A DNA stretch of 64,000 nucleotides from Acidobacteriota bacterium (GCA_027307115.1 DAHUXN010000046.1:1-64000), one strand, 5' to 3'; positions 43,669-53,037 are shown, numbered from the stretch's first letter. Notes: generated from the letters alone by a model not told the origin. Program-made: numbers and translations.

Positions 43669-44232
43669 TCAGAGCGATAGCTTTTCGCCGAAGTGGCGCG
43701 CGTAGACGACGATGGGAAAGCCGTCTTTTTGAGTGGCGCGCTCGTAGTTCATACCGAGTTTCTCCATGATGCAAAGCGAGGCACGATTTTCAGGCATGGC
43801 AATGGCGATGACGCGCTCGAGATGGGCGTGTTCTACCGCGTGTTGCAATGCAGCGTGCGCGGCTTCCGTGGCGAAGCCTTGACCCCACTGGTCTTTGGCG
43901 AGACGCCAGCCGATCTCGACTTCTGAAACTCCGTCAAGTTCGAGAGGCTGCAGGCCGCAGTCGCCGATGAGGCGGGCGTCGGATTTGAGGAGTAGTTTCC
44001 ACAGGCAAAAGCCCCGCGAGCGAAAATGATTCTGCTGACGGAAAATCGATTCGCGTATCTGATCGTCGGAGCACGGAACTCCGCCATTGATGTAGCGCAT
44101 GACTTCGGGATCGCCGAAAATCGGGCGCGCCGCTGCGACGTCGGCGGCTTCCCACGGGCAGAGCCAGAGGCGGTCGGTTTCGAGATGATGAGGCATCGGG
44201 TGCGCTCGCAATCCTTCAGGCCAATCTTTCAA
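43669..44232 (-). CDS. GNAT-family acetyltransferase (RimJ/RimL type)
   Basis: A 187-residue acetyl-CoA-dependent N-acetyltransferase of the Acetyltransf_3 group. LETDRLWLCPWEAADVAAARP is the standard opening, VEIGWRLAKDQWGQGFATEAAHAAL holds the acetyl-CoA pyrophosphate loop (QWGQGFA), and AMPENRASLCIMEKLGMNYE is the typical later motif (ENxAS, xKLGF). Substrate unknown; relatives modify ribosomal proteins or small amines. It begins one base after the mutS2 stop, so the two are likely cotranscribed. Confidence 0.93.
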   Translation of the reverse strand: MKDWPEGLRAHPMPHHLETDRLWLCPWEAADVAAARPIFGDPEVMRYINGGVPCSDDQIRESIFRQQNHFRSRGFCLWKLLLKSDARLIGDCGLQPLELDGVSEVEIGWRLAKDQWGQGFATEAAHAALQHAVEHAHLERVIAIAMPENRASLCIMEKLGMNYERATQKDGFPIVVYARHFGEKLSL

Positions 44233-44233
44233 A

Positions 44234-46807
44234 TCAATCTTTCAAGTCAACAATGGTGATGGCGGTGCCGCCGCGATCTTCGGCTTCGGCGTAAAATTTG
44301 CCGACGAGGGGATGCGCGGAGAGAAATTCGGCAAGGCCGCGGCGAAGCGCGCCCGTGCCGTGGCCGTGAATGATGCGGACGCTCGGAAGATTTTCGAGCG
44401 CGGCGGCGTCGAGGAATTTGTCAACGCGGCGCGAGGCTTCCTCGACCGTGCTGCCGATGACGTTGATTTCGAGAGCGGAAGGCTCGTCGGCGCGCGTGGA
44501 ATGCACAGTGACGCGACGCTGTGGCGCTGTGCTCAATGAAGTGACCTCTGATTCAATTCCGAGAATATCCGCGAGGGGAATTTTCATGCGCATGGGGCCG
44601 GCCTGAATTTCGGCGAAGCTTGGATCGTAGCGGCGGAGAATCACAGGCTCCTTCATTCCGCGGACGCGGATGCGCATGCCTTCGGCGAGGCGCTCGGGTT
44701 CGACAGGCTTGGGGACTTCGAGCGTGGCGCCGAGATCGGCTTGCGAGGAGGACAACGTGTCGAGGACGGCGGCGTCGGCTTCGCCGCGCGCGTCAGACTC
44801 AATTTTCGACATGCGACGCGCGCCGAACTTTTCCGCTTGCGCGCGGAATTTGCGATCGGTGATTTCGGCGGTGAGACGCGCGACTTCTGCCTCAAGTTTT
44901 TTGGTGGTCGCGGCAAATTGTTTTTCGAGCTCGGCGATGCGCTTACGCTGGCGTTCGACCCAGTCGGTTTGCAGAGCGCGACGCTCGGCTTCGAGCTGGC
45001 GCAATTCGTCTTTCGCCTGGCGCTGGATTTGTTCCATTTCGTCGCGGCTGCGATGGAGATACGCGATCAGCTCGCGGGCTTCGCGCGTCTCGGGCGAAAG
45101 TCCAGCCTTCGCGTGTTCGATTACGCGTTCAGGCAAACCCAAACGGCGCGCGATTTGTATGCCACTGGAAACGCCGGGCACGCCGGTGAGCAGGCGATAG
45201 GTGGGGCGCAAATTTTCCTCGTCGAATTCGACAGCGGCGTTGACGATGCCCGGAGTTGTCGAAGCGTAGGATTTCAGCCGATCATGATGCGTGGTGGCCA
45301 GTGTCAACGAGCGGCGCGCGCGAAATTCCTCAAGAAGCGCGACGGCAATCGCCGCGCCTTCCTCGGGCGCCGTGCCGGTGCCCACTTCGTCGACGAGGAC
45401 GAGGGTGCGATCGGTGGCGCGTTCGAGCATCGATTTCAGGTTCAGCATGTGCGCGGAAAAAGTGGAAAGATCGGCGCTGATGGATTGCTCGTCGCCACTG
45501 TCGGCGAGAACGCAATCGAAAAGCGGCAATTCGGCGCGTTGCGCGGGAACGGGAATTCCAGACTGCGCGGCGAGAACGGCGAGGCCGACATTTTTAAGCG
45601 CGACCGTTTTGCCCCCGGTATTCGGACCGCTGATGACCATGACGGTTTCGCTTCCGCCAAGTTCGAGGGACATGGGCACGACGGCGCGATCTTTGCGGCG
45701 AAGACTATCTTCGAGCACGGGGTTGCGGACGGCATCGAGGCGCAGGCGATTGTCGGCGGAAAATTCGGGAATGGCGGCGTCGAATTCACGGGCGTAGCGG
45801 GCGCGAGCGAAGACGGAATCGAGATCTGCAATCGTCGCGGCGGCGAATTCAAGCGGGCCGCGGTCGGCGCGCAGGCGTTCGGTGAATTCAAAAAGGATGC
45901 GCGCGATCTCGGCCGCTTCGTCTTCGGCGAGCTGCACGAGGCGGTTATTCAGCTCGATGGTTTCGAGCGGCTCGACGAAAAGTGTTTGTCCCGTGGCGCT
46001 CGCTCCGTGGACGACTCCCGGAATGACGCGGCGGTCGGCCGAGCGCACAGGAATGACGAAGCGGTCGTTGCGCAGCGTGACGTAATCTTCGTGAGAATCG
46101 TTTTCGCGCGCGCGGAGGATTTTTTCGAGCGAGCGCTGAATGTTTTCGCGCGATTGCGCAATGGTGGCGCGGATGCGCTTGAGCGCGGGCGAAGCGTTAT
46201 CGTTGATTTCACCGTTGGGGAGAATGGCGCGGCGAATTTCCGCAGCGAGAGAACGAAAATCGGCGAGCGATGCGGCGCGTTCGGCGAGGCGCGGATATTT
46301 TGCCGCCGCTTCGGCGCGGAGGGTTTGCTTCAGGCTCGTGGACGTATCCATCAGCGACGCCGCGTCCAAGATTTCCGCAGCCGAAAGAGACGATGCGGGC
46401 TTGGCGAGGCGCGCGAGCCAGTCGGCGGGATCGGCAAGGCCGCCGAATCCGAGTTCCGCGCCCGAGCGCAGATACGCGATGGCCTCGCGGATCAGATCGA
46501 AAGCCGTGCGCAGCGCATCCGCGTCCGTGCCGGGAGCAAGTTGGTCGATGGCGCGATGACCCGGCACGCACGTGGAGTAGCGCGCGACGATTTCGCGCAG
46601 GCGGCCAAATTCGAGGAGTTCTTCGGCGGAGCGGCTCACAGATTCAAAATGCGGGAACGAGAGCGCGGTGTCAAGTTGATCGAAAAAGGAAAGGCAAAAT
46701 TCGAAAAGCGGCAAGAGCGTGGTGCGAAGTTCACGGAGCGGCGGTGACGTTGCGCGATAATTTTGAGGCGAGGTAGGCGGCGGCGTGGGAGGGTTCGTGG
46801 GCAACAT
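44234..46807 (-). CDS. mutS2: MutS2 (DNA structure/ribosome-associated MutS homologue with Smr domain)
   Basis: ATPase of the MutS2 family, linked to suppression of recombination and to rescue of collided ribosomes. The protein has the core and clamp region, the ATPase with Walker A SGPNTGGKTVALKNVGL, LVDEVGTGTAPEEGAAIAVAL and THHDRLKSYA, a long coiled coil (RRALQTDWVERQRKRIAELE), and a C-terminal Smr nuclease domain with VRIIHGHGTGALRRGL. The frame opens at 46807 inside the upstream gene. The first 55 residues are Pro/Thr-rich and unlike the family, so the real start may be near 46639 (GTG, before SRSAEELLEFGRLR). Confidence 0.95.
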   Translation of the reverse strand: MLPTNPPTPPPTSPQNYRATSPPLRELRTTLLPLFEFCLSFFDQLDTALSFPHFESVSRSAEELLEFGRLREIVARYSTCVPGHRAIDQLAPGTDADALRTAFDLIREAIAYLRSGAELGFGGLADPADWLARLAKPASSLSAAEILDAASLMDTSTSLKQTLRAEAAAKYPRLAERAASLADFRSLAAEIRRAILPNGEINDNASPALKRIRATIAQSRENIQRSLEKILRARENDSHEDYVTLRNDRFVIPVRSADRRVIPGVVHGASATGQTLFVEPLETIELNNRLVQLAEDEAAEIARILFEFTERLRADRGPLEFAAATIADLDSVFARARYAREFDAAIPEFSADNRLRLDAVRNPVLEDSLRRKDRAVVPMSLELGGSETVMVISGPNTGGKTVALKNVGLAVLAAQSGIPVPAQRAELPLFDCVLADSGDEQSISADLSTFSAHMLNLKSMLERATDRTLVLVDEVGTGTAPEEGAAIAVALLEEFRARRSLTLATTHHDRLKSYASTTPGIVNAAVEFDEENLRPTYRLLTGVPGVSSGIQIARRLGLPERVIEHAKAGLSPETREARELIAYLHRSRDEMEQIQRQAKDELRQLEAERRALQTDWVERQRKRIAELEKQFAATTKKLEAEVARLTAEITDRKFRAQAEKFGARRMSKIESDARGEADAAVLDTLSSSQADLGATLEVPKPVEPERLAEGMRIRVRGMKEPVILRRYDPSFAEIQAGPMRMKIPLADILGIESEVTSLSTAPQRRVTVHSTRADEPSALEINVIGSTVEEASRRVDKFLDAAALENLPSVRIIHGHGTGALRRGLAEFLSAHPLVGKFYAEAEDRGGTAITIVDLKD

Positions 46808-47345
46808 GAATTAGGCGGTCGGTGGATTCTCCCCAGTTGGAGGCGTGGGCGATTTCGACTTCGCGGACACGGTCGATGATGGGCTGCCAAAATTCGCCGA
46901 GAGCGACGAAGGGCTTGTCGCGCATCACGCGCTTGTTGATCATTTCCCAAACGACCGCGAGTTCGACGAGAGTGCCGGTGCCGCCGGGACAGGCAACGTA
47001 GCCCGAGCCGCGGCGCACAAGTTCGAAGAGGCGTTCCTGCCAGGTGACGACGCGCACTTCTTCGTCCACCCAGCGATTCGCACGCGCGCGGAAAAATTCA
47101 GCGGTGACGGCGAGCGTGCGCCCGCCCGCTTCTTTCGCGCCGCGCGACACTGCTTCCATCACGCCTCCGTAGCCGCCGCTGCAAACTGTGAATCCCTGCG
47201 CGGCAAGCGCGACGCCAAGATTATGCGCCAGCGCGTAATGCGAATCGCCTTCGCGCGGACGCGAGCTGCCGAAAACGGTGATGATCTTGGGGGAGTCTTC
47301 CTTACGTCGCGGCTGTGGCTTGCGATTTTCCCCAGCGGCGTTCAT
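46731..47345 (-). CDS. LOG-family (TIGR00725/00730-like) Rossmann protein
   Basis: A 204-residue protein related to cytokinin-riboside monophosphate phosphoribohydrolase (LOG). ITVFGSSRPREGDSHY, VCSGGYGGVMEAVSRGA and VACPGGTGTLVELAVVWEMI contain the SGGxxGxM and PGGxGTxxE motifs that mark the family. Whether it acts as a nucleoside-monophosphate hydrolase here is unproven. It overlaps the dacB-type stop by four bases upstream and the longest mutS2 frame by 77 bases downstream. Confidence 0.92.
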   Translation of the reverse strand: MNAAGENRKPQPRRKEDSPKIITVFGSSRPREGDSHYALAHNLGVALAAQGFTVCSGGYGGVMEAVSRGAKEAGGRTLAVTAEFFRARANRWVDEEVRVVTWQERLFELVRRGSGYVACPGGTGTLVELAVVWEMINKRVMRDKPFVALGEFWQPIIDRVREVEIAHASNWGESTDRLIHVAHEPSHAAAYLASKLSRNVTAAP

Positions 47346-49042
47346 TTGTCTTTCTTTTTAGACTTTTTTGCGGGCGCTTTCGCGGGTTTCTTCGAGGTTG
47401 TCCCGAGTTCCTCGACCATCGCCTGGGCAATGGCGTCGAGGACGTGGGCAGCGTCGCGGCCCGTGCCGCCATTGTGATTATCGAACATCGAAAAAATCAA
47501 ATGCTCGCCGCGAAGCGTGGTCGCGAAGCCTGAGATGGCTTGCGTGTGCTCGACGGAGCCGGTTTTACCCTCAACGCGCCCCTCCGCGACGGTACCCTTC
47601 ATGCGATTGTCGAGTGTGCCGTCAACGCCCGCGACGGGAAGTGTCGAAGCATAAACATCGCCCCAGGGCTGATGGCTGTCGTATTCGAGAAGCGAGACCA
47701 CAGCGCGCGGAGTGACGAGATTTTGGCGAGAAAGACCGGAGCCGTCGTTGACGAGCACGTCGCCGAGCGGTATGCCGATGGATGTTAGAAACTGCTGCTC
47801 TATTTTCAGACCAGCAGCGAGCGAACCGTCGCCGCTTTTTTCTTTCGCAACGGTACGCAGCAAAATTTCGGCGTGGAGATTTTCGCTGACTTTGTTCAAC
47901 ACGCGGACGATTTCGATGAGCGGCGGCGATTGGCGCTCGGCAAGAACGAGTGTGTTCGTTTCAGAAACCGGCGAGGAATTCTGCGGCAGCGCTGGCGGTG
48001 GGTCGAACGTCATGCCGTCGGAAGGCGGAGGAGCGTGCAATGCGTGCGCGTCGCCCGTGACGCGAATGCCGCGCGCGAGAAGCATTTGCTTCAGTACGTG
48101 AGCAGTGTAATCGGCGGGCTCAGGCATGGCCATCGCCAAATCAATGGGCGCATGGCCGAGCGGGATGGAACCGCGCACCAGGAATGGCTTGGGCCCCGGA
48201 TCTTCGACGGTATGGAAATCCGGTTGCGAGTCGGCAGCTCCGGTGGTGACGCTGTAGGCGTACACGTCGTAGCCGGGCCACGGCTCGACTGCAACCCAGG
48301 CGGGCGCGCCCACGTGATCGCCGGGCGTGACTTTGACGTCGAGCCCATTGTCGTCGAAGCAAATCGCGCTGACGGCGGCACCGTAATCAAAAGGCATGTC
48401 GCCGACGGCCCAGCCCTCGGGAAATGGCTCGTAAGGGAAATAGGTGTCGTCGGCGATGATGTCGCCGTCGATTTCCTTCACGCCCTTCGCGACGATTGCG
48501 TCAACCAGTTCACCGAGCGGCTCATCTGACGGGCCGTCGATGGGATTTTTGGCGTCATAAGGAATGCGGCGATTGGAGAAATCAGGATCGCCGCGGCCGA
48601 CGAGCGTGAGATCGCCGCGTAAACGGCCCGCGGAATCGAGAGTGCCGTGCGTTTCAATGGTGGTGCGGAAACGATAGTCGGGGCCGAGCGTTGACATCGC
48701 CAGAGTGGTGGTAAAGAGCTTGGTGTTCGAGGCGGGCGTGAAATAACGGTCAGCGTTCAGTTCGTAGAGCGTTTTACCGCTGGCCGCGTCGACAATCAGC
48801 ACGCCGATGAAGGATTTCTGTGCGATGGGAATCTCCAGAGCAGATTCGGCGCGCTGCTGGAATCGCGCGATATCGGCCGGAACGCGCGCGGCGGGTTTCT
48901 TGGGCGGATGCGCGAAAGCACATGGTGAGAATGCGAGCGCCGTAGCGACGAGCGCGCCGATCGTCATCGATTTCGCCGGGGACTTTGCGGTGCACTTTGT
49001 GGCGAGGTTCGTGCCGACGTTCGCGAATTGATGCTGGTTCAC
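47342..49042 (-). CDS. dacB: D-alanyl-D-alanine carboxypeptidase/endopeptidase (PBP4, S13)
   Basis: Periplasmic penicillin-binding protein that trims or cuts peptidoglycan peptides. The catalytic triad motifs are all visible: SxxK in TPASNTKLFTTTLAM, SxN in LNKVSENLHAEILLRT, KTG in EGKTGSVEHTQAISGF. The N-terminus has a Sec signal after a short basic part (SMTIGALVATALAFSPCAFA), and the C-terminus is Lys-rich (KKPAKAPAKKSKKKDK). GTG 49042 is chosen as start because GGAGAG lies six bases upstream. An earlier ATG would add 41 residues without family support. Confidence 0.95.
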   Translation of the reverse strand: MNQHQFANVGTNLATKCTAKSPAKSMTIGALVATALAFSPCAFAHPPKKPAARVPADIARFQQRAESALEIPIAQKSFIGVLIVDAASGKTLYELNADRYFTPASNTKLFTTTLAMSTLGPDYRFRTTIETHGTLDSAGRLRGDLTLVGRGDPDFSNRRIPYDAKNPIDGPSDEPLGELVDAIVAKGVKEIDGDIIADDTYFPYEPFPEGWAVGDMPFDYGAAVSAICFDDNGLDVKVTPGDHVGAPAWVAVEPWPGYDVYAYSVTTGAADSQPDFHTVEDPGPKPFLVRGSIPLGHAPIDLAMAMPEPADYTAHVLKQMLLARGIRVTGDAHALHAPPPSDGMTFDPPPALPQNSSPVSETNTLVLAERQSPPLIEIVRVLNKVSENLHAEILLRTVAKEKSGDGSLAAGLKIEQQFLTSIGIPLGDVLVNDGSGLSRQNLVTPRAVVSLLEYDSHQPWGDVYASTLPVAGVDGTLDNRMKGTVAEGRVEGKTGSVEHTQAISGFATTLRGEHLIFSMFDNHNGGTGRDAAHVLDAIAQAMVEELGTTSKKPAKAPAKKSKKKDK

Positions 49043-49242
49043 AGTGTCTCTCCGGCGAATATTTTGCGGCCTGGAATTCAGCCGCGCGATTATATGCCAG
49101 TTTATCGAGAGCAGAAGCGCAGAGTTGACAACCAATTCGCGACTTCGCAACAGGCCAGCGCTCACGGCTTTTTCGCGTCACGATATGTTGTACCGAGCCC
49201 GGGAAACGACTAAGATGAAGCCGCATTTCAGGAGGCTATTCG

Positions 49243-49983
49243 ATGCGAAAAGTATTTTCTCTTCTAATAACGATGGCATTGGCGGGGGTACCGGCTTTGT
49301 TTGCTGCTTCAACGGCGCGCGCCGCCGACCGGGACAGCAAGGCCAATAAGCGTCTGGAGAATGCCGGCGAAGTGATTAAAGAGATTCTCGATATTCCGGA
49401 TGACATTCCGGCGGATCTGCTCGACAAGGCCGAATGCGTGATCGTGATTCCTTCGGTGATCAAAATAGCGTTCGGCATCAGCGGCAGCTATGGAGCCGGC
49501 GCGATGACGTGCCGCAGCGGCGAGGACTTCACAGGGCCGTGGGGCGCGCCGACGATGATGCGGCTGGAAGGAGGAGGCTTTGGATTTCAGCTCGGCGGGC
49601 AAGCAACGGATTTTGTGCTGCTGGTGATGAACAAGCGCGGCGCCAGCGCGATCCTGAGCAGCAAGGTGAAGCTCGGCGCGGATGCCTCGGCCGCGGCGGG
49701 TCCGAAAGGCCGCAATGCCGCGGCGGACACGGACGTTACGATGCGTGCCGAGATTCTCACCTACTCGCGCGCGCGGGGACTCTTCGCAGGCATCTCTCTG
49801 CAAGGATCGACACTGCGTCCTGATAACGACGCGAATAAAGACGTTTACGGACGAAAAATCGAGGCGAAGGACATCGTGCTGAAACACGCGGTGGGAGTTC
49901 CTGGCTCGGCGCGGGTGCTGATCGATACACTGGAGAAACATTCGCCGAGGAACCATTCGGATCCTAAGTCGCTGAAAGACTAA
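49243..49983 (+). CDS. SYLF/Ysc84-domain lipid-binding protein, exported
   Basis: A 246-residue protein with a signal peptide (MRKVFSLLITMALAGVPALFAASTARA). The SYLF (Ysc84) domain runs over the rest: LDKAECVIVIPSVIKIAFGISGSYGAGAMTCR, GGGFGFQLGGQATDFVLLVMN, and RAEILTYSRARGLFAGISLQG, which are the most conserved parts. In other organisms the domain binds phosphoinositides or lipids; its role in bacteria is unclear. It ends just ahead of a strong hairpin terminator and is convergent with the next gene. Confidence 0.94.
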   Translation: MRKVFSLLITMALAGVPALFAASTARAADRDSKANKRLENAGEVIKEILDIPDDIPADLLDKAECVIVIPSVIKIAFGISGSYGAGAMTCRSGEDFTGPWGAPTMMRLEGGGFGFQLGGQATDFVLLVMNKRGASAILSSKVKLGADASAAAGPKGRNAAADTDVTMRAEILTYSRARGLFAGISLQGSTLRPDNDANKDVYGRKIEAKDIVLKHAVGVPGSARVLIDTLEKHSPRNHSDPKSLKD

Positions 49984-50001
49984 ATGCAGCAAAGCAAAGA
50001 G

Positions 50002-50040
50002 GCGCGGGCGAAAAACTGAATTCACGCCCGCGCGTTCTTT
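50002..50040. terminator. Bidirectional rho-independent terminator
   Basis: GCGCGGGCG at 50002-50010 pairs with CGCCCGCGC at 50025-50033, followed by GTTCTTT on the plus strand and with AAAA-rich bases on the other side. It sits between convergent genes. Confidence 0.8.
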
Positions 50041-50047
50041 GGCGCCA

Positions 50048-50407
50048 CTACTGCACCACGACGGAACGGCTCAGGCCTTTGAAACGAACTTCGTGAATTT
50101 TTCCTGAATCTGTGACAATCGCATTCTGGTCGATTTTCTGCGCGGCGTCCTTCCACTGAATCGGAGCTTCGGCAATCAGTTTTTTGCCACGGAAGAACGA
50201 AAGAGTTGAATCGTTCGCGACCACATTATATTCGCCCGGCGTCAGCGTCGTTCCGCTGATTACCTCGCCGCCGACAACGTTGAACTGACCCTTCGCGATT
50301 GCGTTGGACGTCTTTGCGCCTTTTGGCGACGCCATGGCGGGAATCGCCATGGCCAACAGCAACGCCAGTGCAAAGAGGTGAACCAGCTTGTTGTATTTCA
50401 TCTTCAT
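50048..50407 (-). CDS. Small exported protein of unknown function
   Basis: A 119-residue protein with a Sec signal (LVHLFALALLLAMAIPAMA). The mature 90 residues form a beta-rich domain with GGEVISGTTLTPGEYNVVAN and EVRFKGLSRSVVV. Proteins of this design, with a TLxPGxYxV stretch, are frequent in Acidobacteriota; I know no function. GGAGAA precedes the ATG. It is convergent with the SYLF gene and has its own promoter region upstream. Confidence 0.82.
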   Translation of the reverse strand: MKMKYNKLVHLFALALLLAMAIPAMASPKGAKTSNAIAKGQFNVVGGEVISGTTLTPGEYNVVANDSTLSFFRGKKLIAEAPIQWKDAAQKIDQNAIVTDSGKIHEVRFKGLSRSVVVQ

Positions 50408-50720
50408 TCTCCTTTTTCAAAACGGGCGCGCTCTTACTGATTGCTTTAGACGTGAAAATATTTTGAAAGAATCAGATTCGGCGCAAAGAAGTGAAAATAA
50501 TTTTTGCGAGGCGTTTAACGTGTTCGAAATCGTTTGCGCATGCCGAATGCGCACAATTTTGTCGATGATTGTCCGAAGGGTCGCACGGACAATCTCCATA
50601 ATTTCGGATGACTCCGTTCAAAATCGCCCGGTGAAGCAGATACAACTATTGCCCCAGAATCGCGTCGCGGCAGCCGCGTTGCGTTGACACTCCCCGCCCG
50701 CTAATCAATAATCGCTCGAG
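50408..50720. other. Intergenic 313 bp between divergent genes
   Basis: A+T-rich centre (50440-50560) that should hold the promoters of the small exported protein and of ruvA. TGCCGAATGCGCAC and similar short repeats occur. No gene or RNA is supported. Confidence 0.5.
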
Positions 50721-51347
50721 ATGATTGGACAGCTTCGTGGCGCGCTGATTGATAAACGGCCGAATCAAGTGATCGTGGATGCCGGCGGCGTCGGCTATCA
50801 GGTGCAGATTCCGCTTTCGACGTTTGCCGGGCTGGGCGCGCTGCATGCGGAAGTGACGCTTCTGATTCACACGCATCTGCGCGAAGATCAAATCGCGCTA
50901 TACGGATTTTTGACCGCGCGCGAAAAACAATGCTTCGAAATGCTGATTTCGACTTCCGGCGTGGGCCCAAATCTGGCGCTGAAAATCTTGTCGGGGATGA
51001 ATTTGGATGAACTGGTCCCAGCGATTCGCAAAGGCGATGTTCTGCAACTCAAACGCATTCCGGGAGTGGGCCAGAAGACCGCGGAACGGATTATTCTGGA
51101 GCTGCGCGACAAGTTCGCCATTGTGGAAGTTGCCGGGCAGGGGAAACCGGCGTCACGCTCGCAAGTGGAATCCGACGTCGCGTCGGCACTCGTGAATTTG
51201 GGTTACGACGAGCGTTCCGTGGAAAAAACGCTCGAGGAAGTGCGCGGCGGGGCGGGCGCGAGTTTTGAATTGCTGCTTCGCGCCGCTCTGCAAAAACTGG
51301 GCGGAGCGGCAATTGAGAAAGGCGCGCGCGCAGGCCGCGGCGATTAG
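50721..51347 (+). CDS. ruvA: Holliday junction DNA helicase subunit RuvA
   Basis: Binds four-way DNA junctions and recruits RuvB. The 208-residue protein starts MIGQLRGALIDKRPNQVIVD, has the OB-fold domain, two helix-hairpin-helix motifs (ISTSGVGPNLALKILSGM and LKRIPGVGQKTAERIILEL) and the C-terminal RuvB-contact domain (ASALVNLGYDERSVEKTLEE). ruvB lies downstream on the same strand, but a VOC gene intervenes. ruvC is not in the window. Confidence 0.97.
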   Translation: MIGQLRGALIDKRPNQVIVDAGGVGYQVQIPLSTFAGLGALHAEVTLLIHTHLREDQIALYGFLTAREKQCFEMLISTSGVGPNLALKILSGMNLDELVPAIRKGDVLQLKRIPGVGQKTAERIILELRDKFAIVEVAGQGKPASRSQVESDVASALVNLGYDERSVEKTLEEVRGGAGASFELLLRAALQKLGGAAIEKGARAGRGD

Positions 51348-51436
51348 CATCATCGCGCCGAAGACAGGATTACACTAAGATAGCCGTAGAATTCAAAACG
51401 CAGGAAGATGTTCTCTTCATTCGAGGATGTATTGCC

Positions 51437-51859
51437 ATGACAGACTGGTTCGCACGCCCCGTCCTACATGTGACCGACGTTGAGGCCTCGCTCCACTTTT
51501 ACGTTAACCGGCTCGGCTTCACCAGCCCATGGCGCTACGAGGAGGATGGCAGAGCGCATGTTGCACAGGTCGACCGGCGGGGCTGCGCGCTTATCCTGGC
51601 CGACACGTGGTCGGAGAAGATTGGCAAAGGCCTGATGTTCATTTCCGTGAACGTCGAGCAGGAGACGCGCGAGGCGGCGATCGCCGCGTTGGACGTGCTG
51701 CGTGCGGAACTCGAGGCCAAGGGCGTTTCGGTCAAGGATGGTTCGTGGGGCTACCGTCTCCTGGTGGTCGATGATCCCGACGGCAATCAGCTCTTTTTCA
51801 ACTATCCGAACGATCCGAACGAGACTCCATCCGGCAAGATTGTTCGTGATGAAGCGTAA
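51437..51859 (+). CDS. VOC-family (glyoxalase/bleomycin-resistance-like) protein
   Basis: A 140-residue vicinal-oxygen-chelate protein. ARPVLHVTDVEASLHFYVNRLGF is the standard first beta-alpha unit, and LLVVDDPDGNQLFFNYPND the last, with His, Glu-type and Asp/Asn positions partly matching metal sites (the first His is in VLHV). The exact reaction cannot be told. It lies between ruvA and ruvB, normally adjacent, and has an imperfect terminator hairpin behind it, so it may be an inserted gene. Confidence 0.9.
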   Translation: MTDWFARPVLHVTDVEASLHFYVNRLGFTSPWRYEEDGRAHVAQVDRRGCALILADTWSEKIGKGLMFISVNVEQETREAAIAALDVLRAELEAKGVSVKDGSWGYRLLVVDDPDGNQLFFNYPNDPNETPSGKIVRDEA

Positions 51860-51871
51860 GCGTCCAGCCGC

Positions 51872-51900
51872 GCCCGCATGCCAATGCGCGGGCTTCGTTT
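51872..51900 (+). terminator. Probable terminator after the VOC gene
   Basis: GCCCGCAT and ATGCGCGGGC form an eight-pair stem with one bulged C, followed by TTCGTTT. Confidence 0.5.
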
Positions 51901-51983
51901 GAGAACGCGACGAAGCTCCTGACGCGCCAAGGCCGATGCTTTGCAGTGTGAGTCATCACGCCCGCGTTGTGTTTGGAGATTAC

Positions 51984-53009
51984 ATGGTTGAGCTGAAACA
52001 TCGGGTTCTGTCAGGACAAGCGTTTGACGAGGACGCGCTCGTCGATGCGAGCGTGCGACCCAAACGCTTCGATGATTTTGTGGGTCAGTCGCGCGTTAAG
52101 GAAAACCTGAAAATCGCGGTCGAAGCGGCGCGCAGCCGCGGGGACGCGCTCGATCACGTGCTGCTTTATGGACCTCCCGGGTTGGGCAAGACGACGCTGG
52201 CGCAAATTCTGGCGAATGAGATGGGCGCCAGCATCAAGATCAGCTCCGGGCCGCTGCTCGAACGCAAAGGCGACTTGACGGCTGTGCTGACGGCGCTCGA
52301 AGCGCGCGAACTTTTTTTTCTAGATGAAATTCACCGTTTGCAGCCCGCGATGGAGGAAATCCTCTACCCCGCGATGGAGGATTACCGCATCGATCTGGTG
52401 ATCGGGCAGGGCGCCGGCGCGCGCATTCATCCCTATCAATTGCAGAAATTCACTCTGGTTGGCGCCACCACACGCGCGGGACTCATCATGGCGCCGATGC
52501 GTTCGCGCTTCGGCATTGTGCATCGCCTGGATTTTTACACCTCTGAAGATTTGCTCGAAATCGTGCGCCGCTCGGCAAAAATTCTTGGCATCGCGATGGA
52601 TGAGGCGGGAGCGGAAGAAATTTCGCGGCGCAGCCGGGGAACGCCGCGGGTCGCGAATCGTCTGTTGCGCCGGGTCCGCGATTTCGCGGAAGTTCGCGCG
52701 GGAGGAAAAATCACGTTGGCAGTGGCGAAAGAGGCGCTTGGGATGCTGGGCGTGGATGAGCACGGCCTCGACGAAGTGGATCGCAACCTTTTGCTGGCCA
52801 TCATTCAGAAATACAGCGGCGGTCCGGTGGGACTCAATACGCTGGCCGCGTCGCTCAGCGAAGAAGAGGATGCCATCGAGGAAATTTACGAGCCGTACTT
52901 GATGCAACTCGGGTTGCTCGACCGCACGCAGCGCGGCCGCGTCGCCACGGCTCTGGCCTACAAATATTTCGGCATGGATGAGCCGCGCCGCCAGCCCCAG
53001 CTTTTCTGA
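51984..53009 (+). CDS. ruvB: Holliday junction DNA helicase RuvB
   Basis: Hexameric AAA+ motor for branch migration. The 341 residues show the RuvB N-terminus (VRPKRFDDFVGQSRVKENL), Walker A YGPPGLGKTTLAQIL, Walker B LFFLDEIHRL, sensor-type VGATTRAGLIMAPMRSRFG and the C-terminal winged helix with EPYLMQLGLLDRTQRGRVAT. ATG 51984 with GGAG six bases upstream is taken as start; an in-frame ATG 16 codons earlier lacks support. folK follows after 28 bases and is likely cotranscribed. Confidence 0.97.
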   Translation: MVELKHRVLSGQAFDEDALVDASVRPKRFDDFVGQSRVKENLKIAVEAARSRGDALDHVLLYGPPGLGKTTLAQILANEMGASIKISSGPLLERKGDLTAVLTALEARELFFLDEIHRLQPAMEEILYPAMEDYRIDLVIGQGAGARIHPYQLQKFTLVGATTRAGLIMAPMRSRFGIVHRLDFYTSEDLLEIVRRSAKILGIAMDEAGAEEISRRSRGTPRVANRLLRRVRDFAEVRAGGKITLAVAKEALGMLGVDEHGLDEVDRNLLLAIIQKYSGGPVGLNTLAASLSEEEDAIEEIYEPYLMQLGLLDRTQRGRVATALAYKYFGMDEPRRQPQLF

Positions 53010-53037
53010 AAATGCCTTCGCGTCACAATCTACGCCG

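Noticed and set aside
43573-43680. 35-codon plus-strand frame (MAQFTDVPSLIPKIKFKEFI and on) behind a TATAAT
   Set aside because: No ribosome site, no -35 box at a proper distance, and no similarity I recognise. The TATAAT is better read as part of the dnaG leader on the other strand.
44741-46747. 668-codon open frame antisense to mutS2
   Set aside because: It lies exactly opposite a gene with clear Walker A and Smr motifs. The open frame follows from G+C-rich codon use on the other strand, and its translation has no recognisable domain.
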